From Syntrophales bacterium (lineage in GTDB: Bacteria; Desulfobacterota; Syntrophia; Syntrophales; PHBD01), in NCBI GenBank assembly GCA_035363115.1, contig DAOSEM010000004.1, positions 124,001 to 188,000 of the forward strand: a DNA stretch of 64,000 nt, written 5' to 3'. A program made the translations under genes and the position numbers. Below the pieces are notes generated by a model, which ran no database searches, was not told the DNA's origin, and saw nothing but the letters and a program-made list of their open reading frames with translations. How positions within the stretch are numbered: the first letter of the stretch is position 1; every line of letters begins with the position of its first letter. Shown here piece by piece: positions 1 through 8,461 of this stretch.

Positions 1-2
1 CA

Positions 3-1643
3 TTGACGTCCGCCGTCGTCTCCCGGGAAGTACCACCCCTGGCCCATCCCTTGGGTGAAGACAACAAACTGGTCATCGCTCCGGGAATGTTGAGCGGCAC
101 CCTCGCGGCCATGTCCGGCCGCATCTCCGTAGGCTGCAAGAGCCCTCTCACCGGGGGGATCAAGGAGGCCAACGCAGGCGGCCAGGGTTCCCAGGTGCTG
201 GCCCGGCTCGGCTATGCCGCGATCATCCTGGAGGGAAAGCCCCGGGATGGCGATCTCTACAGGGTATTCATCAACAAGGACGGCGTCACCATCGTTCCGG
301 ACAACAGCCTGAAGGGGCTCGGGAACTACGACCTGGTCGACAGGATGAAAAAGGAGTACGGGGACAAAATCGCCTGCATTTCCATCGGCCAGGCCGGGGA
401 GATGAAGATGTCCGCCGCGTCCGTGGCCTTTACGGACATGGAGCTCCGGCCCACCCGCCACGCCGGGCGCGGCGGGGTCGGGGCGGTCATGGGCGCCAAG
501 GGGGTGAAGGTCATCGTCCTGGACGATACCGGCATGACGGCCCGCACCCCGAAAGATCCGGAAAAATTCAGGGCCGCCAACAGGGTCTTCGTGGAGGGTC
601 TCCGGAAGCACGCGGTCACCGGGGAGGGCCTTCCCACCTTCGGCACCAACGTGCTCGCGAACGTCATCAACGAGGCGGGCGGATATCCTACCCACAATTT
701 CCTCTGGGGACGTTTTGCCGGCGTGTCCCGGATCAGCGGGGAAACGGAGGCCGAGACGGAAGTCGCCCGTGGCGGCATTGCAACCCATGGCTGCCATCGG
801 GGCTGTACGATCCAGTGCTCCGGCATTTACATGGACAAGGACGGCCACTACCTGACGAAGCAGCCGGAATACGAGACGGTCTGGGCCCACGGGGCGAACT
901 GCGGGATCGACAATCTGGATGCGATTGCCATGCTGGACCGCCTGGACGACGATTTCGGCCTGGACACGATCGAGATGGGCGCAACCATCGGGGTGGCCAT
1001 GGAGGCGGGGCTGGCCCGGTTCGGCGACGCGGAGGCGGCCATCCGCCTCATCCGGGAAGTCGGCAAGGGAACGCCCCTGGGACGCATCCTGGGAAACGGC
1101 GCCGCCGTGACGGGCAAGGTGTTCGGCGTGGAGAGGGTTCCCGTCGTCAAGGGACAGGCCCTGCCGGCCTACGATCCCCGGGCCATCCAGGGCATGGGAG
1201 TCACCTACGCCACATCGACCATGGGGGCGGACCACACGGCGGGCTACGCGGTCACCGCGAACGTCCTTCAGGTGGGGGGATCCGTGGATCCGCTGAAGGC
1301 GGAGGGGCAGATCGAGCTGTCCCGAAATCTCCAGATCGCCACAGCGGCCATCGACGCAACGGGGATGTGCCTCTTCATCGCCTTTGCGGTCCTGGATCAG
1401 CCCCAGACCTTCCAGGCCCTGCTGGATCTGCTCAATTCGTTTTACGGACTGGAGCTGACCGGCGACGACGTGACCGCGCTGGGGAAAAAGATCCTGACGA
1501 TGGAGCGGGACTTCAATCAGCGGGCCGGATTTACCAGCAGGCAGGATCGGTTGCCTGAGTTCTTCAAAAAAGAGCTCCTCCCGCCCCACAATGCTGTGTT
1601 TCTGGTCTCCGATGAAGATCTGGACAAGGTTTTCAACTGGTAG
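3..1643 (+). CDS. Aldehyde:ferredoxin oxidoreductase (AOR) family, 5'-truncated by window edge
   Basis: Tungsten/molybdopterin enzyme that typically oxidises aldehydes to carboxylates, or the reverse, using ferredoxin in the cytoplasm. The frame is open to the window edge. The visible protein begins at the 'SGRISVGCKSPLTGG' region, so roughly 50 N-terminal residues of the usual ~600 are missing. The [4Fe-4S] ligands appear as Cys264, Cys268 and Cys272 (GCHRGCTIQC) with a distal Cys456 in 'ATGMC'. The first spacing is C-x3-C, whereas classical Pyrococcus AOR has C-x2-C, so this belongs to a variant subfamily. It is followed after 75 bases by a beta-grasp protein, then by MoaD- and ThiF-like genes, which suggests a dedicated tungstopterin locus. 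The family call is firm; the substrate is unknown. Confidence 0.93.
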   Translation: MTSAVVSREVPPLAHPLGEDNKLVIAPGMLSGTLAAMSGRISVGCKSPLTGGIKEANAGGQGSQVLARLGYAAIILEGKPRDGDLYRVFINKDGVTIVPDNSLKGLGNYDLVDRMKKEYGDKIACISIGQAGEMKMSAASVAFTDMELRPTRHAGRGGVGAVMGAKGVKVIVLDDTGMTARTPKDPEKFRAANRVFVEGLRKHAVTGEGLPTFGTNVLANVINEAGGYPTHNFLWGRFAGVSRISGETEAETEVARGGIATHGCHRGCTIQCSGIYMDKDGHYLTKQPEYETVWAHGANCGIDNLDAIAMLDRLDDDFGLDTIEMGATIGVAMEAGLARFGDAEAAIRLIREVGKGTPLGRILGNGAAVTGKVFGVERVPVVKGQALPAYDPRAIQGMGVTYATSTMGADHTAGYAVTANVLQVGGSVDPLKAEGQIELSRNLQIATAAIDATGMCLFIAFAVLDQPQTFQALLDLLNSFYGLELTGDDVTALGKKILTMERDFNQRAGFTSRQDRLPEFFKKELLPPHNAVFLVSDEDLDKVFNW

Positions 1644-1718
1644 TAAATCTTCTTCTCTCAGGAATGGGGAGTGCCGTGTGCGGCCTCCCCGTTCTCATCT
1701 TTCGTCCCGGGTGCCGGA

Positions 1719-2345
1719 ATGAGCGATGAACCGTCTGATCAACTCCCCACAAACGGACCGAACCGCCTCCTCCTGACCGTGAAGGCGGAGTTCGTTCCGT
1801 TCTTCTTTCCACTCCTGCAGAAGGGGTTCGTACAGAAAACGGAGGTCGGCTGCAGCCTCCGGGAACTCCTCGCCGAGCGGTTCGGCGTCCCCGCTGAATA
1901 CATCGAAAACAGGATCCAGACGGTCTTTCTGGACGGCAAGCCCGTGGACGACATGGATGCCGCCGTGGTCCGGGACGGGGCGGTCCTGGCGCTCTCTTCC
2001 GCCATGCCCGGCCTCTTGGGCGCGATCATGCGCAAAGGGGGGTACTATTCAAGGATGCGGAGCCCCATCGGCCAGGGGACGGGCGGCGATGCGCAGCGGC
2101 GGGCGGACGGGCAGGTCGTCGTGAAGCTCTTCAACCTGACCGTCCGGGAACTGGGGCCCCTGTTTCTGGAAAGGGGAATCCGGATCGATCCGGAGGACCT
2201 GAAAAACCTCTTCCGGAATCGGCCGGAGGCTCTGGAGGAGGGCTGTGTGGAGGCCGCGGCGGACGGCAGGCGGGTCGATCCGGCGCAGCTCCCGGCCTTG
2301 GACTTTCCCGGGACACAGGTATATCTCAAACTCCGGACAGCCTGA
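1719..2345 (+). CDS. AOR-associated protein with ubiquitin-like (ThiS/MoaD-type) N-terminal half
   Basis: The protein has 208 residues from ATG 1719; an in-frame upstream start at 1671 is possible but adds a non-conserved-looking stretch. Residues ~15-100 have the pattern of a beta-grasp domain: a 'SLRELLAERFGVP' helix, 'VFLDGKPVDD', then 'DGAVLALSSAMPG'. The second half ('KLFNLTVRELGPLFLERG') matches nothing I know. There is no terminal Gly-Gly, so it is not a canonical sulfur carrier. It directly follows the AOR gene on the same strand and ends two bases before a convergent moaD-like gene. Function is unknown; a maturation or electron-transfer partner of AOR is an inference from position. 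Confidence 0.7.
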   Translation: MSDEPSDQLPTNGPNRLLLTVKAEFVPFFFPLLQKGFVQKTEVGCSLRELLAERFGVPAEYIENRIQTVFLDGKPVDDMDAAVVRDGAVLALSSAMPGLLGAIMRKGGYYSRMRSPIGQGTGGDAQRRADGQVVVKLFNLTVRELGPLFLERGIRIDPEDLKNLFRNRPEALEEGCVEAAADGRRVDPAQLPALDFPGTQVYLKLRTA

Positions 2346-2346
2346 A

Positions 2347-2589
2347 TCAGCCTCCCGCCACCGGCGGGAAAATGCCGACCCGGTCCCCCTCGTGCAGGAT
2401 CTCGTCGCTCCGGGCGCGAAGGCCGTTCAGAAAGATGAGCTTGACTTTGTCCAGGGGGACCTGGAGATCCTGGAGGATCGCGAGGATGGTCGTTCCCTCG
2501 CTCACTTCGCGGATCCTGTCCCCCGGTGCCCCCGGGTCGCGGGGGAGGTAGCGGGCCAGAGAGGCGTACAGGTTCAGTTCGACTTTCAT
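2347..2589 (-). CDS. MoaD/ThiS-family sulfur carrier protein
   Basis: This 80-residue beta-grasp protein ends in Gly-Gly ('VGIFPPVAGG'), the tail that an E1-like enzyme adenylates and thiocarboxylates for molybdopterin or tungstopterin sulfur insertion. The start is ATG at 2589 ('MKVELNLYASLARYLP'). The open frame extends further upstream, but only this part resembles the family and the length is typical. It is convergent with the AOR pair and divergent from the ThiF-like gene at 2728, its probable activating enzyme. A ThiS-like role cannot be excluded, but the AOR context favours pterin cofactor synthesis. Confidence 0.85.
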   Translation of the reverse strand: MKVELNLYASLARYLPRDPGAPGDRIREVSEGTTILAILQDLQVPLDKVKLIFLNGLRARSDEILHEGDRVGIFPPVAGG

Positions 2590-2727
2590 CCTGGAACTCC
2601 TCGCTTCCTTCGCAATCCGGACCTGCTTTCTCCTTCCATTCCGTTTGTTCCGTCTTTCACGAAATAGATACCTTGTCCCGGGGCGCCGGTCAACCGGCTG
2701 CTGCAAGCCAGGAAAGGGGGTTTCCCA

Positions 2728-3639
2728 ATGACGTCGGACATCCATCTCCGTATCCGTGAGAAGGCAGCCCGAATCACCGACCCGGCGGGGCGCGAACTTG
2801 CCGTCCTGGAGGACCCGTCCGCCCTGGAGATCTCCGCCCTCTGCGGCCCGGACCTGCACGAGATCTACCGGGAGGCGCTGGGGATCGGTGTTTATCCCGG
2901 CCGCTACGTCCGCAACCTGGACGTCATCTCTCCGACGGAGCAGCTCAAGCTGGCCGAGGCGCAGGTTGCCGTCGCCGGTGCGGGGGGGCTGGGCGGGCAG
3001 GTCATCCTGCTCCTGGCGCGGATCGGCGTCGGCCGGCTGGTGGTCGTCGATCACGACCGGTTCGACGAAACGAACCTGAACCGCCAGGCCCTGTGCAGCC
3101 GGGAAACCCTGAACAGGCCGAAAGCGGAAGCCGCCGTGGAGGTCGTGGCCTCCGTCAATCCCGGGGTCCGGGTGATCCCGCACCGGACGAAAATCGGCGC
3201 TTCAAACGCGGAGTCGCTGCTGGCCGGCGCCGATGTGATCGTCGACGCCCTGGACAACGTGCCGGACCGGCTGGTGCTGCAGGAGAGGGCCCGGCGGCTT
3301 GGGGTTCCCCTGGTGCACGGCGCGCTGGCGGGTTTTGAGGGCCGGGTCATGACGATCTACCCGGGAGATCCGGGCCTGGAGCAGCTTTACGAACCTGCGG
3401 CAGCCGAGGCCGACCCGGAGCGGCCGGAGGCCCTTCTGGGCGTTCCGGCGGTGACCGCCGCCGTTGTCGGTTCCCTCCAGGCCATGGAAGTGCTCAAGAT
3501 CCTCCTGCATCGCGGGAAGCCGTTCCGGCAGATCATGGCGCACATCGACCTGGAGAGCGGTCGTTTCGAGGAGTTCCGCTTCGACGGGACGGGGGAGGGC
3601 GGATTGCCACACCGGGAATCGAAGCCCCCTCTAACGTAA
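2728..3639 (+). CDS. E1-like adenylyltransferase, ThiF/MoeB/HesA family
   Basis: Expected to adenylate the C-terminal Gly of a MoaD/ThiS-type carrier. The protein has 303 residues, with ~75 N-terminal residues before the Rossmann core. The nucleotide loop GAGGLGG lies at 84-90, followed by 'VVVDHDRFDETNLNRQ' (105-120) with the conserved Asp and Asn-x-x-Arg. Only two cysteines are present (39 and 123), so the two CxxC zinc pairs of MoeB/ThiF and the E1 catalytic Cys are absent, as in HesA-like subgroups. 'AAAGGGGG'-type purines precede ATG 2728. The last ~30 codons recur as a decayed copy at 6592-6678. Partner assignment to the 2347-2589 protein is inferred from adjacency. Confidence 0.88.
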   Translation: MTSDIHLRIREKAARITDPAGRELAVLEDPSALEISALCGPDLHEIYREALGIGVYPGRYVRNLDVISPTEQLKLAEAQVAVAGAGGLGGQVILLLARIGVGRLVVVDHDRFDETNLNRQALCSRETLNRPKAEAAVEVVASVNPGVRVIPHRTKIGASNAESLLAGADVIVDALDNVPDRLVLQERARRLGVPLVHGALAGFEGRVMTIYPGDPGLEQLYEPAAAEADPERPEALLGVPAVTAAVVGSLQAMEVLKILLHRGKPFRQIMAHIDLESGRFEEFRFDGTGEGGLPHRESKPPLT

Positions 3640-3680
3640 TGCTCCAACATGGGAAACGCCATGTGCCGTCCAGGTTTCCT

Positions 3681-3710
3681 TTGACATGAAATATAATCGT
3701 ATCTTATGGT
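3681..3710 (+). promoter_or_regulatory. Candidate sigma-70 promoter for the TRAP operon
   Basis: TTGACA (3681-3686), an 18-base spacer, then TATGGT (3705-3710), 57 bases upstream of the dctP ATG. The -35 matches consensus fully and the -10 in 4 of 6 positions. It sits in the only sizeable gap before dctP. Confidence 0.5.
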
Positions 3711-3766
3711 TCTGCCGCAAGAAAAGGCTTTCTGGAGGGAAACTACTTTCAAGGAGGGAAAGACGG

Positions 3767-4729
3767 ATGAAGAGATTGCTGTCAGTCTTAATGATCGTGG
3801 TGTTCACCCTGGCCGGATCCGCATTTGCCATGGAAATCAAGTTTGCGCACGTGGTGAACGAGAAGGACGCTTTTCACGTGGCGGCGTTGAAGTTCAAGGA
3901 ACTCGTGGAGAGCCGAACCCAGGGCGCGCTTACCGTCACCATCTTTCCCAACGCGAAACTGGGAGACGAGCGCACGCTCCTGGAGCGGATGAAGATGGGC
4001 ATTGTCGATGCGGGAATCATCACCAGCGGCCCGATCATCAATTTTGTTCCTTCCTTTGGAGTGATCGATCTTCCATTTCTTTTCCGGGATCCCAAACACG
4101 CTTACAAAGTCCTCGATGGAGGCATCGGGCAGAAACTGATGGCCGATCTGGAATCCCAGGGCTGGAAGGGTCTGGCCTTCGGCGAGAGGGGATTCCGCAA
4201 CCTGACGAACAGCAAGCGCCCCGTGAATACACCCAATGACATCAAGGGATTGAAGATCCGGGTCATGCAGAATCCGGTCTATGTGGATTCTTTCAAGGCC
4301 CTGGGAGCCAATGCCGTGCCGATGGCCTGGACGGAGGTCCTCACGGCGCTTCAGCAGGGAACGGTGGATGGGCAGGAAAATCCCCTCAACGTCATCATGG
4401 CGTTCAAACTTTATGAAACGCAGAAATATCTGAGCATCACACGCCACGCCTATGCCCCCGCCCCCATCATCATGAGCATGAGCACCTGGAAAAAACTCAC
4501 CCCCGCCCAGCAGGGAATCGTCAAGAAAGCCGCCCAGGAAGCGGCCGAATACGAACGGGCCTGGGACAACCGGATGGAGGCTGGCTGGCTGAAGGAACTG
4601 AAGGCGAAAGGCATGGTCGTGGCATCGCCAAACCTGAATTCCTTCCGCAAGGCCGTCAAGCCGGTCTATGACCAGTACACACCCAAATACGGAAAAGGCC
4701 TGATCGAATCCATCCAGAACACGAAGTGA
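3767..4729 (+). CDS. dctP: TRAP transporter solute-binding protein, DctP family
   Basis: Periplasmic receptor that captures an organic acid for the TRAP permease. The start is ATG 3767, preceded by AAGGAGGG at 3751-3758. It gives a clean signal peptide (Lys-Arg, hydrophobic core, 'GSAFA' cleavage site) and a mature protein starting 'MEIKFAHVV'. The total of 320 residues is normal. Family landmarks include 'SRTQGALTVTIFPNAKLG', 'KGLKIRVMQNPVYVDSF' with the ligand-binding Arg, and 'TALQQGTVDGQENPL'. An upstream in-frame ATG at 3686 overlaps the promoter -35 and is rejected. It overlaps dctQ, forming a three-gene operon. The ligand cannot be read from sequence; a C4-dicarboxylate or other carboxylate is typical. 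Confidence 0.95.
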   Translation: MKRLLSVLMIVVFTLAGSAFAMEIKFAHVVNEKDAFHVAALKFKELVESRTQGALTVTIFPNAKLGDERTLLERMKMGIVDAGIITSGPIINFVPSFGVIDLPFLFRDPKHAYKVLDGGIGQKLMADLESQGWKGLAFGERGFRNLTNSKRPVNTPNDIKGLKIRVMQNPVYVDSFKALGANAVPMAWTEVLTALQQGTVDGQENPLNVIMAFKLYETQKYLSITRHAYAPAPIIMSMSTWKKLTPAQQGIVKKAAQEAAEYERAWDNRMEAGWLKELKAKGMVVASPNLNSFRKAVKPVYDQYTPKYGKGLIESIQNTK

Positions 4730-5253
4730 TGGAATCCGTGACGGCGTCGGAGCGGAAACGGGGAGAGGGGGCGGCAATCGCCTCCTCCCGCCTTTTGCAG
4801 TTGAGTGACCGGATCAACGGCTGGAGTGAAAAACTCCTGTTCGTGCTGATGCTGGCCATGATCTTTTTTACCACCATTCAGGTTGTCTTTCGGGTCTTCT
4901 TCACCGCATTTTCCTGGACCGAAGAGATCACCTGCTTCCTCCTTTTTTTCGCATCCCTGGTGGGGGCTTCCGTGGCATTCAAGAGAGGCTCCCACATTGC
5001 GGTGACGTTCGTCGCCCAGCGCCTACCCGGGGCGGTGCAAAAGGCCCTGGCGATCGGCGTTCATCTCCTCGGGATCCTCTTCTTCGCTGTCATTGCAATT
5101 CACGGAACCCTGCTCATGGGGACCGAATCCCAACAGCTGTCGCCGGGCCTGCAAATTCCAATGTTTTGGATCTATGTTGCCTTTCCCGTCATGGGTGCGG
5201 TGATCATCCTGCACCTTCTGGCCGGGATCCGGCAGACGATCAAGAAGGTCTGA
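4729..5253 (+). CDS. dctQ: TRAP transporter small membrane subunit, DctQ family
   Basis: Four-helix inner-membrane subunit linking the solute-binding protein to the large permease. The protein has 174 residues. Hydrophobic segments begin at about residues 30 ('LLFVLMLAMIFFTTIQVVF'), 60, 100 and 140. The family signature 'FRVFFTAFSWTEEITCFLLF' is clear. ATG 4729 overlaps the dctP stop (TGATG); a GTG three bases earlier is also in frame. It is followed three bases later by dctM. Confidence 0.92.
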   Translation: MESVTASERKRGEGAAIASSRLLQLSDRINGWSEKLLFVLMLAMIFFTTIQVVFRVFFTAFSWTEEITCFLLFFASLVGASVAFKRGSHIAVTFVAQRLPGAVQKALAIGVHLLGILFFAVIAIHGTLLMGTESQQLSPGLQIPMFWIYVAFPVMGAVIILHLLAGIRQTIKKV

Positions 5254-5256
5254 GTC

Positions 5257-6540
5257 ATGGGCTGGATCCTTTTCGGAAGCTTTTTCGTCTTCCTGCTCGT
5301 CGGCGTTCCCGTCGGACTGGCGGTGGGCCTCTCCGCACTCATCATCTTTGTCGTTTCGGGCATTCCCCTGCAGATGGTGCCCCAGACCTTCTTTGAAGGA
5401 AGCAGCTCCTATGCCCTGGTTGCCGTCCCCTTTTTCATCCTTGCCGGAGACATTCTGGCCCGGGGAGGCATCTCGGAGCGGATTCTGGCCATCGCCGAAG
5501 CGACCATCGGGCGAATCCGGGGAGGCCTTGGAATCGTGGCCACCTGCACGTCCATGTTCATCGCCGCGATTTCCGGTTCCGGGGCGGCGACCACGGCGGC
5601 GGTGGGCGCATCGCTCCTGCCGGAGATGAACAAGAAAAAATACGACACGGATTTTTCCGCGGCCCTCATCGCGTCCTCCGGAACCATTGGTGTCGTCATC
5701 CCGCCCAGCGTTCCCATGGTTCTCTACGCGGTCATCGCCGGGGAATCCGTGGCCAAGCTCTTCATGGGAGGCTTCATTCCGGGAACCATGATGGGAGTCG
5801 GCCTGATCACGTATGCCATCTGGTATTCGAACCGGCAGGGCTATCCCGCCAGCGAAAAGCTTTCTGCCCGAATGGTCGCCCAGCGCTTATTCAATGCCCT
5901 CTGGGGACTTATGACCCCCGTAATCATCCTGGGTGGTATTTTTGCCGGCTATTTTACGCCTTCGGAAGCGGCTGCCATCGCCGTCGATTATACGCTGCTC
6001 ATCGCCTGGCTCGTCTACAGGAGCCTGACCTTCAGGCGGTTCTATGAGCTGGTGGTCGGCGCGGGGGTCACGTCCGCCCTGATCATGTTCATCATCGGCA
6101 CCGCGAAAATCTTCGGCTGGGGGCTTGCCTTCTATGAAATCCCCGAAGCCGTGGCCAAATCCATGCTCGTCATCGCCGGAAACAGTGTTTTCCTGATTTA
6201 CCTGATCATGACCATCATTATCCTCATCGCCGGATTTTTCATGGAGACGGCTTCCGCCCTGATTATTTTGACGCCGATTTTCCTTCCCCTCATTGCCGCA
6301 ATCGGGGGTGACACCGTTCATTTCGGCGTGATCATGACGATCGGCCTGGCCATCGGCATGGCGACCCCACCCATGGCCATCAACATTTTCGTGGCCAGCG
6401 CAATCAGCGGCCGCTCCCTGGAGCAGATCAGCAGGGCGATCTGGCCCATGGTCATCATTCTCGTCGCCGTGCTTCTGATCTGCACCTATTTCCCCTGGTT
6501 TGTCATGGTCCTGCCGAAGGCCTTCATGGGCGTGCAATAG
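5257..6540 (+). CDS. dctM: TRAP transporter large permease, DctM family
   Basis: Twelve-helix, sodium- or proton-coupled permease subunit in the inner membrane. At 427 residues it is the standard length. Conserved stretches include 'GVPVGLAVGLSALI', 'ISGSGAATTAAVGA' (the Ser-Gly-Ser-Gly-Ala loop), 'IPPSVPMVLYAVIAGES' and 'GLAIGMATPPMAINIFVA'. It is the last gene of dctPQM. Downstream lies no terminator with a U-tract but a decayed thiF fragment. Confidence 0.95.
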   Translation: MGWILFGSFFVFLLVGVPVGLAVGLSALIIFVVSGIPLQMVPQTFFEGSSSYALVAVPFFILAGDILARGGISERILAIAEATIGRIRGGLGIVATCTSMFIAAISGSGAATTAAVGASLLPEMNKKKYDTDFSAALIASSGTIGVVIPPSVPMVLYAVIAGESVAKLFMGGFIPGTMMGVGLITYAIWYSNRQGYPASEKLSARMVAQRLFNALWGLMTPVIILGGIFAGYFTPSEAAAIAVDYTLLIAWLVYRSLTFRRFYELVVGAGVTSALIMFIIGTAKIFGWGLAFYEIPEAVAKSMLVIAGNSVFLIYLIMTIIILIAGFFMETASALIILTPIFLPLIAAIGGDTVHFGVIMTIGLAIGMATPPMAINIFVASAISGRSLEQISRAIWPMVIILVAVLLICTYFPWFVMVLPKAFMGVQ

Positions 6541-6591
6541 AAGACGCCTTTTCCTCTATGATCCGGGGTCGTGTCAAAAATCTTTCGATTT

Positions 6592-6678
6592 CTGCATTGC
6601 CGGAAGCCGTTCCGGCCGTGCATGGCGCACATCCACCTGGAGAATGGCCGCCTCGAGGAGTTCCGGTTCGATGGAACG
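6592..6678 (+). pseudogene. Remnant of a thiF/hesA 3' end, second copy
   Basis: These 87 bases align without gaps to 3505-3591, the end of the ThiF-like gene, with 14 mismatches by hand count (84% identity). Translated in the matching frame, 22 of 29 residues agree ('KPFR', 'MAHI', 'EEFRFDG'). No nucleotide loop or other E1 sequence lies upstream, because dctM ends at 6540. It is therefore a 3' fragment, not a gene. A short open frame can be drawn from GTG 6571, but there is no reason to think it is expressed. Confidence 0.75.
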
Positions 6679-7030
6679 ACGTGGGCGACGACGATCCCGG
6701 TTCGGGACATGAACCCCTCATCCGATTCCATGAAGCGCCAATCCGCCGGACGGAACGGCAATTCCAGCCGCCACGTCGTTATTGTCTCCGGTTTTCTAAA
6801 ACCATGCTATCTCCGGATGGACGGGTGACGACGCCGGCGAAACGTCCTGCAGGGTGGACCGGCTTTCAGAATATTGGAGCTACTCTTTTAAGAGTGGTGG
6901 TCGAAGCCGTAGGTTTTGTTTTTTAGCAGACCATCAAGACGCCTTCCTGAAAGGTATTTTCCCATTTTTGTGTTATTTCACGGGATTTCAGGTAATAATC
7001 ACAAAACTGTTTGGGGGAATGAACCCGTTG

Positions 7031-7043
7031 TTGCAAGTGAGGA
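7031..7043. repeat. 13-base direct repeat, left copy
   Basis: TTGCAAGTGAGGA recurs exactly at 9149-9161. The two copies bracket the four-gene group 7050-9139. This copy includes the ribosome-binding purines of the methyltransferase gene. Confidence 0.6.
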
Positions 7044-7049
7044 TAGATT

Positions 7050-7709
7050 TTGGCGACGGATGCAGAAGCTCAGACACAGCTGACAAGGAAGCGATACAAC
7101 CGGATTGCCTGGTTCTATGACCGAATGGAGTCCCTTCCGGAGGTCTTCTTTTCCGGGTGGAGAGGGCGACTCCTGGCCCGGGCACAGGGAAAAATACTCG
7201 AGATCGGAGTCGGAACCGGCAAGAATTTCCAGTATTATCCTGCCGGTGCCGACGTCACGGGGGTCGACATTGCCGACCGGATGATTACTATAGCTAAAAG
7301 GAAGGCCGCCGAACGCGGGCTGCCTTTCCGGCTCGAGGAGGGAGACGCGCAGGACTTGGCCTGGCCGGACGACTCCTTTGACACGGTCGTGGCGACATTC
7401 TTATTTTGCTCCGTTCCGGATCCGGTGAAGGGCCTCCGGGAGCTCCGCAGGGTTGTCAAGCCCGATGGCAGGGTCCTGCTCCTGGAGCACGTGCGGATCG
7501 ACGGGCCGTTGATGGGCCGGCTGATGGACTGGCTGAATCCGCTGGTCGTCCGCATCGTGGGGGCCAACATCAACCGGCGGACGGTGGACAACGTGAGGGC
7601 CGCGGGCTTCGTGATCGAGGAGATGGAGCATCTGGGGCCGATGAAGATGGTCAAGATGATGATCGCCCGTCCGGACAAGGCGCGGTCTGATGAAGGAGGG
7701 AAGCCATGA
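7050..7709 (+). CDS. SAM-dependent class I methyltransferase, UbiE/COQ5-like
   Basis: The 219-residue cytosolic methyltransferase has SAM motif I 'EIGVGTG' at 51-57, the acidic 'TGVDIADRMI' strand end, 'GDAQDLAWPDDSFDTVVATF' and post-motif 'LRRVVKPDGRVLLLEHVR'. The start is TTG 7050 with GAGG seven bases upstream; an ATG start in this frame would lose motif-proximal sequence. It overlaps the DUF302 gene by four bases (ATGA). UbiE-like methyltransferases near DUF302 and heavy-metal ATPases are a recurring arrangement, but the substrate is unknown. It is less likely to be the true menaquinone UbiE because of this context. Confidence 0.85.
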   Translation: MATDAEAQTQLTRKRYNRIAWFYDRMESLPEVFFSGWRGRLLARAQGKILEIGVGTGKNFQYYPAGADVTGVDIADRMITIAKRKAAERGLPFRLEEGDAQDLAWPDDSFDTVVATFLFCSVPDPVKGLRELRRVVKPDGRVLLLEHVRIDGPLMGRLMDWLNPLVVRIVGANINRRTVDNVRAAGFVIEEMEHLGPMKMVKMMIARPDKARSDEGGKP

Positions 7710-8095
7710 TCAGCTACGGATTCACAAAGGAATCGAGCCTCCCGTTCGAGAAGGTCCGGGAGGCCGTCACCGAGGAACTTCAAAAGGAAGGCTTCGGAAT
7801 CCTCACGGAGATCGACCTCCGGGAGAAGTTCAAGGAGAAGCTCGGTGTCGACTTCAAGAGATACGTGATCCTTGGGGCCTGCAATCCACCGAATGCGTAC
7901 AAGTCCGTTCAGGCGGAGGAGAACATCGGGCTGATGCTACCTTGTAACGTGATCATCTATGAACGGGGAAACAGGACGGTCCTGTCGATCGTCAGGCCGA
8001 CGGTGGCTATGCAGATGATCGACAACGTGGAGTTGAAGTCCATTGCCGAACTCATTGAGAAAAAACTGAAAAATGTCTTCGATGCGGTTCCATAG
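7706..8095 (+). CDS. DUF302 domain protein
   Basis: This 129-residue soluble protein is essentially a single DUF302 domain: 'SLPFEKVREAVTEELQKEGFGILTEIDL', then 'YVILGACNPPNAYKS' and 'IGLMLPCNVIIYE'. The two Cys positions (in GACNPP and LPCNV) are typical of the family. ATG 7706 overlaps the upstream stop, with AAGGAGGG in front. The family has no settled biochemical role; it is often found with metal- or sulfur-stress genes, which agrees with the CopB ATPase downstream. Confidence 0.88.
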   Translation: MISYGFTKESSLPFEKVREAVTEELQKEGFGILTEIDLREKFKEKLGVDFKRYVILGACNPPNAYKSVQAEENIGLMLPCNVIIYERGNRTVLSIVRPTVAMQMIDNVELKSIAELIEKKLKNVFDAVP

Positions 8096-8104
8096 GAGGC
8101 AGCC

Positions 8105-8416
8105 ATGAAGATCTTGCGTTTTCCGGTTCTATTGCTCCTTATTGCCGGCCTTACGGCTTGTGCTGCGGATTATCCCTACGGTCCGGGGGGTGGCTGGGGA
8201 CACATGATGTATTACGGTTATGGAGGAGGGTTTATGTGGATCCTGTTTCTCGTCGCAATCGGCGTCCTGGTCTACTTCATCGTCCGGAACGCCAAGACAG
8301 GAGGGAGTGCGGGGGAGCCGGGGGAGACCCCCCTCGACATCCTGAAGAAGCGCTATGCCAGGGGTGAAATCACAAAGGAGGATTTCGACCGGATGAAAAG
8401 GGACCTTTCTGAGTAG
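8105..8416 (+). CDS. Small SHOCT-domain lipoprotein with one membrane segment
   Basis: The protein has 103 residues: a lipoprotein signal with lipobox 'LTAC' (Cys ~20), a Gly/Tyr-rich linker with Met and His ('GGWGHMMYYGYGGG'), a hydrophobic helix 'WILFLVAIGVLVYFIV', and a C-terminal SHOCT motif 'LDILKKRYARGEITKEDFDRM'. SHOCT is a short oligomerisation or targeting helix pair. The Met/His/Gly linker could bind a soft metal; this is inference. It lies nine bases after the DUF302 gene in the same operon. Confidence 0.85.
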   Translation: MKILRFPVLLLLIAGLTACAADYPYGPGGGWGHMMYYGYGGGFMWILFLVAIGVLVYFIVRNAKTGGSAGEPGETPLDILKKRYARGEITKEDFDRMKRDLSE

Positions 8417-8461
8417 ACGGCTGACAGAGACAGGGAAGAAGTTTTGAGAAAGGAGGAAGGC

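Larger units (their letters stand above)
6541..7049. other. 509-base gap without an intact gene
   Basis: The gap contains the thiF remnant (6592-6678). A 10-base direct repeat AAGACGCCTT occurs at 6541-6550 and 6936-6945 on either side of that remnant. A short inverted repeat ACTCTT-TT-AAGAGT lies near 6882-6895, and an AT-richer stretch at 6910-7020 could hold the promoter of the next operon. No other coding signal was seen. Confidence 0.6.
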
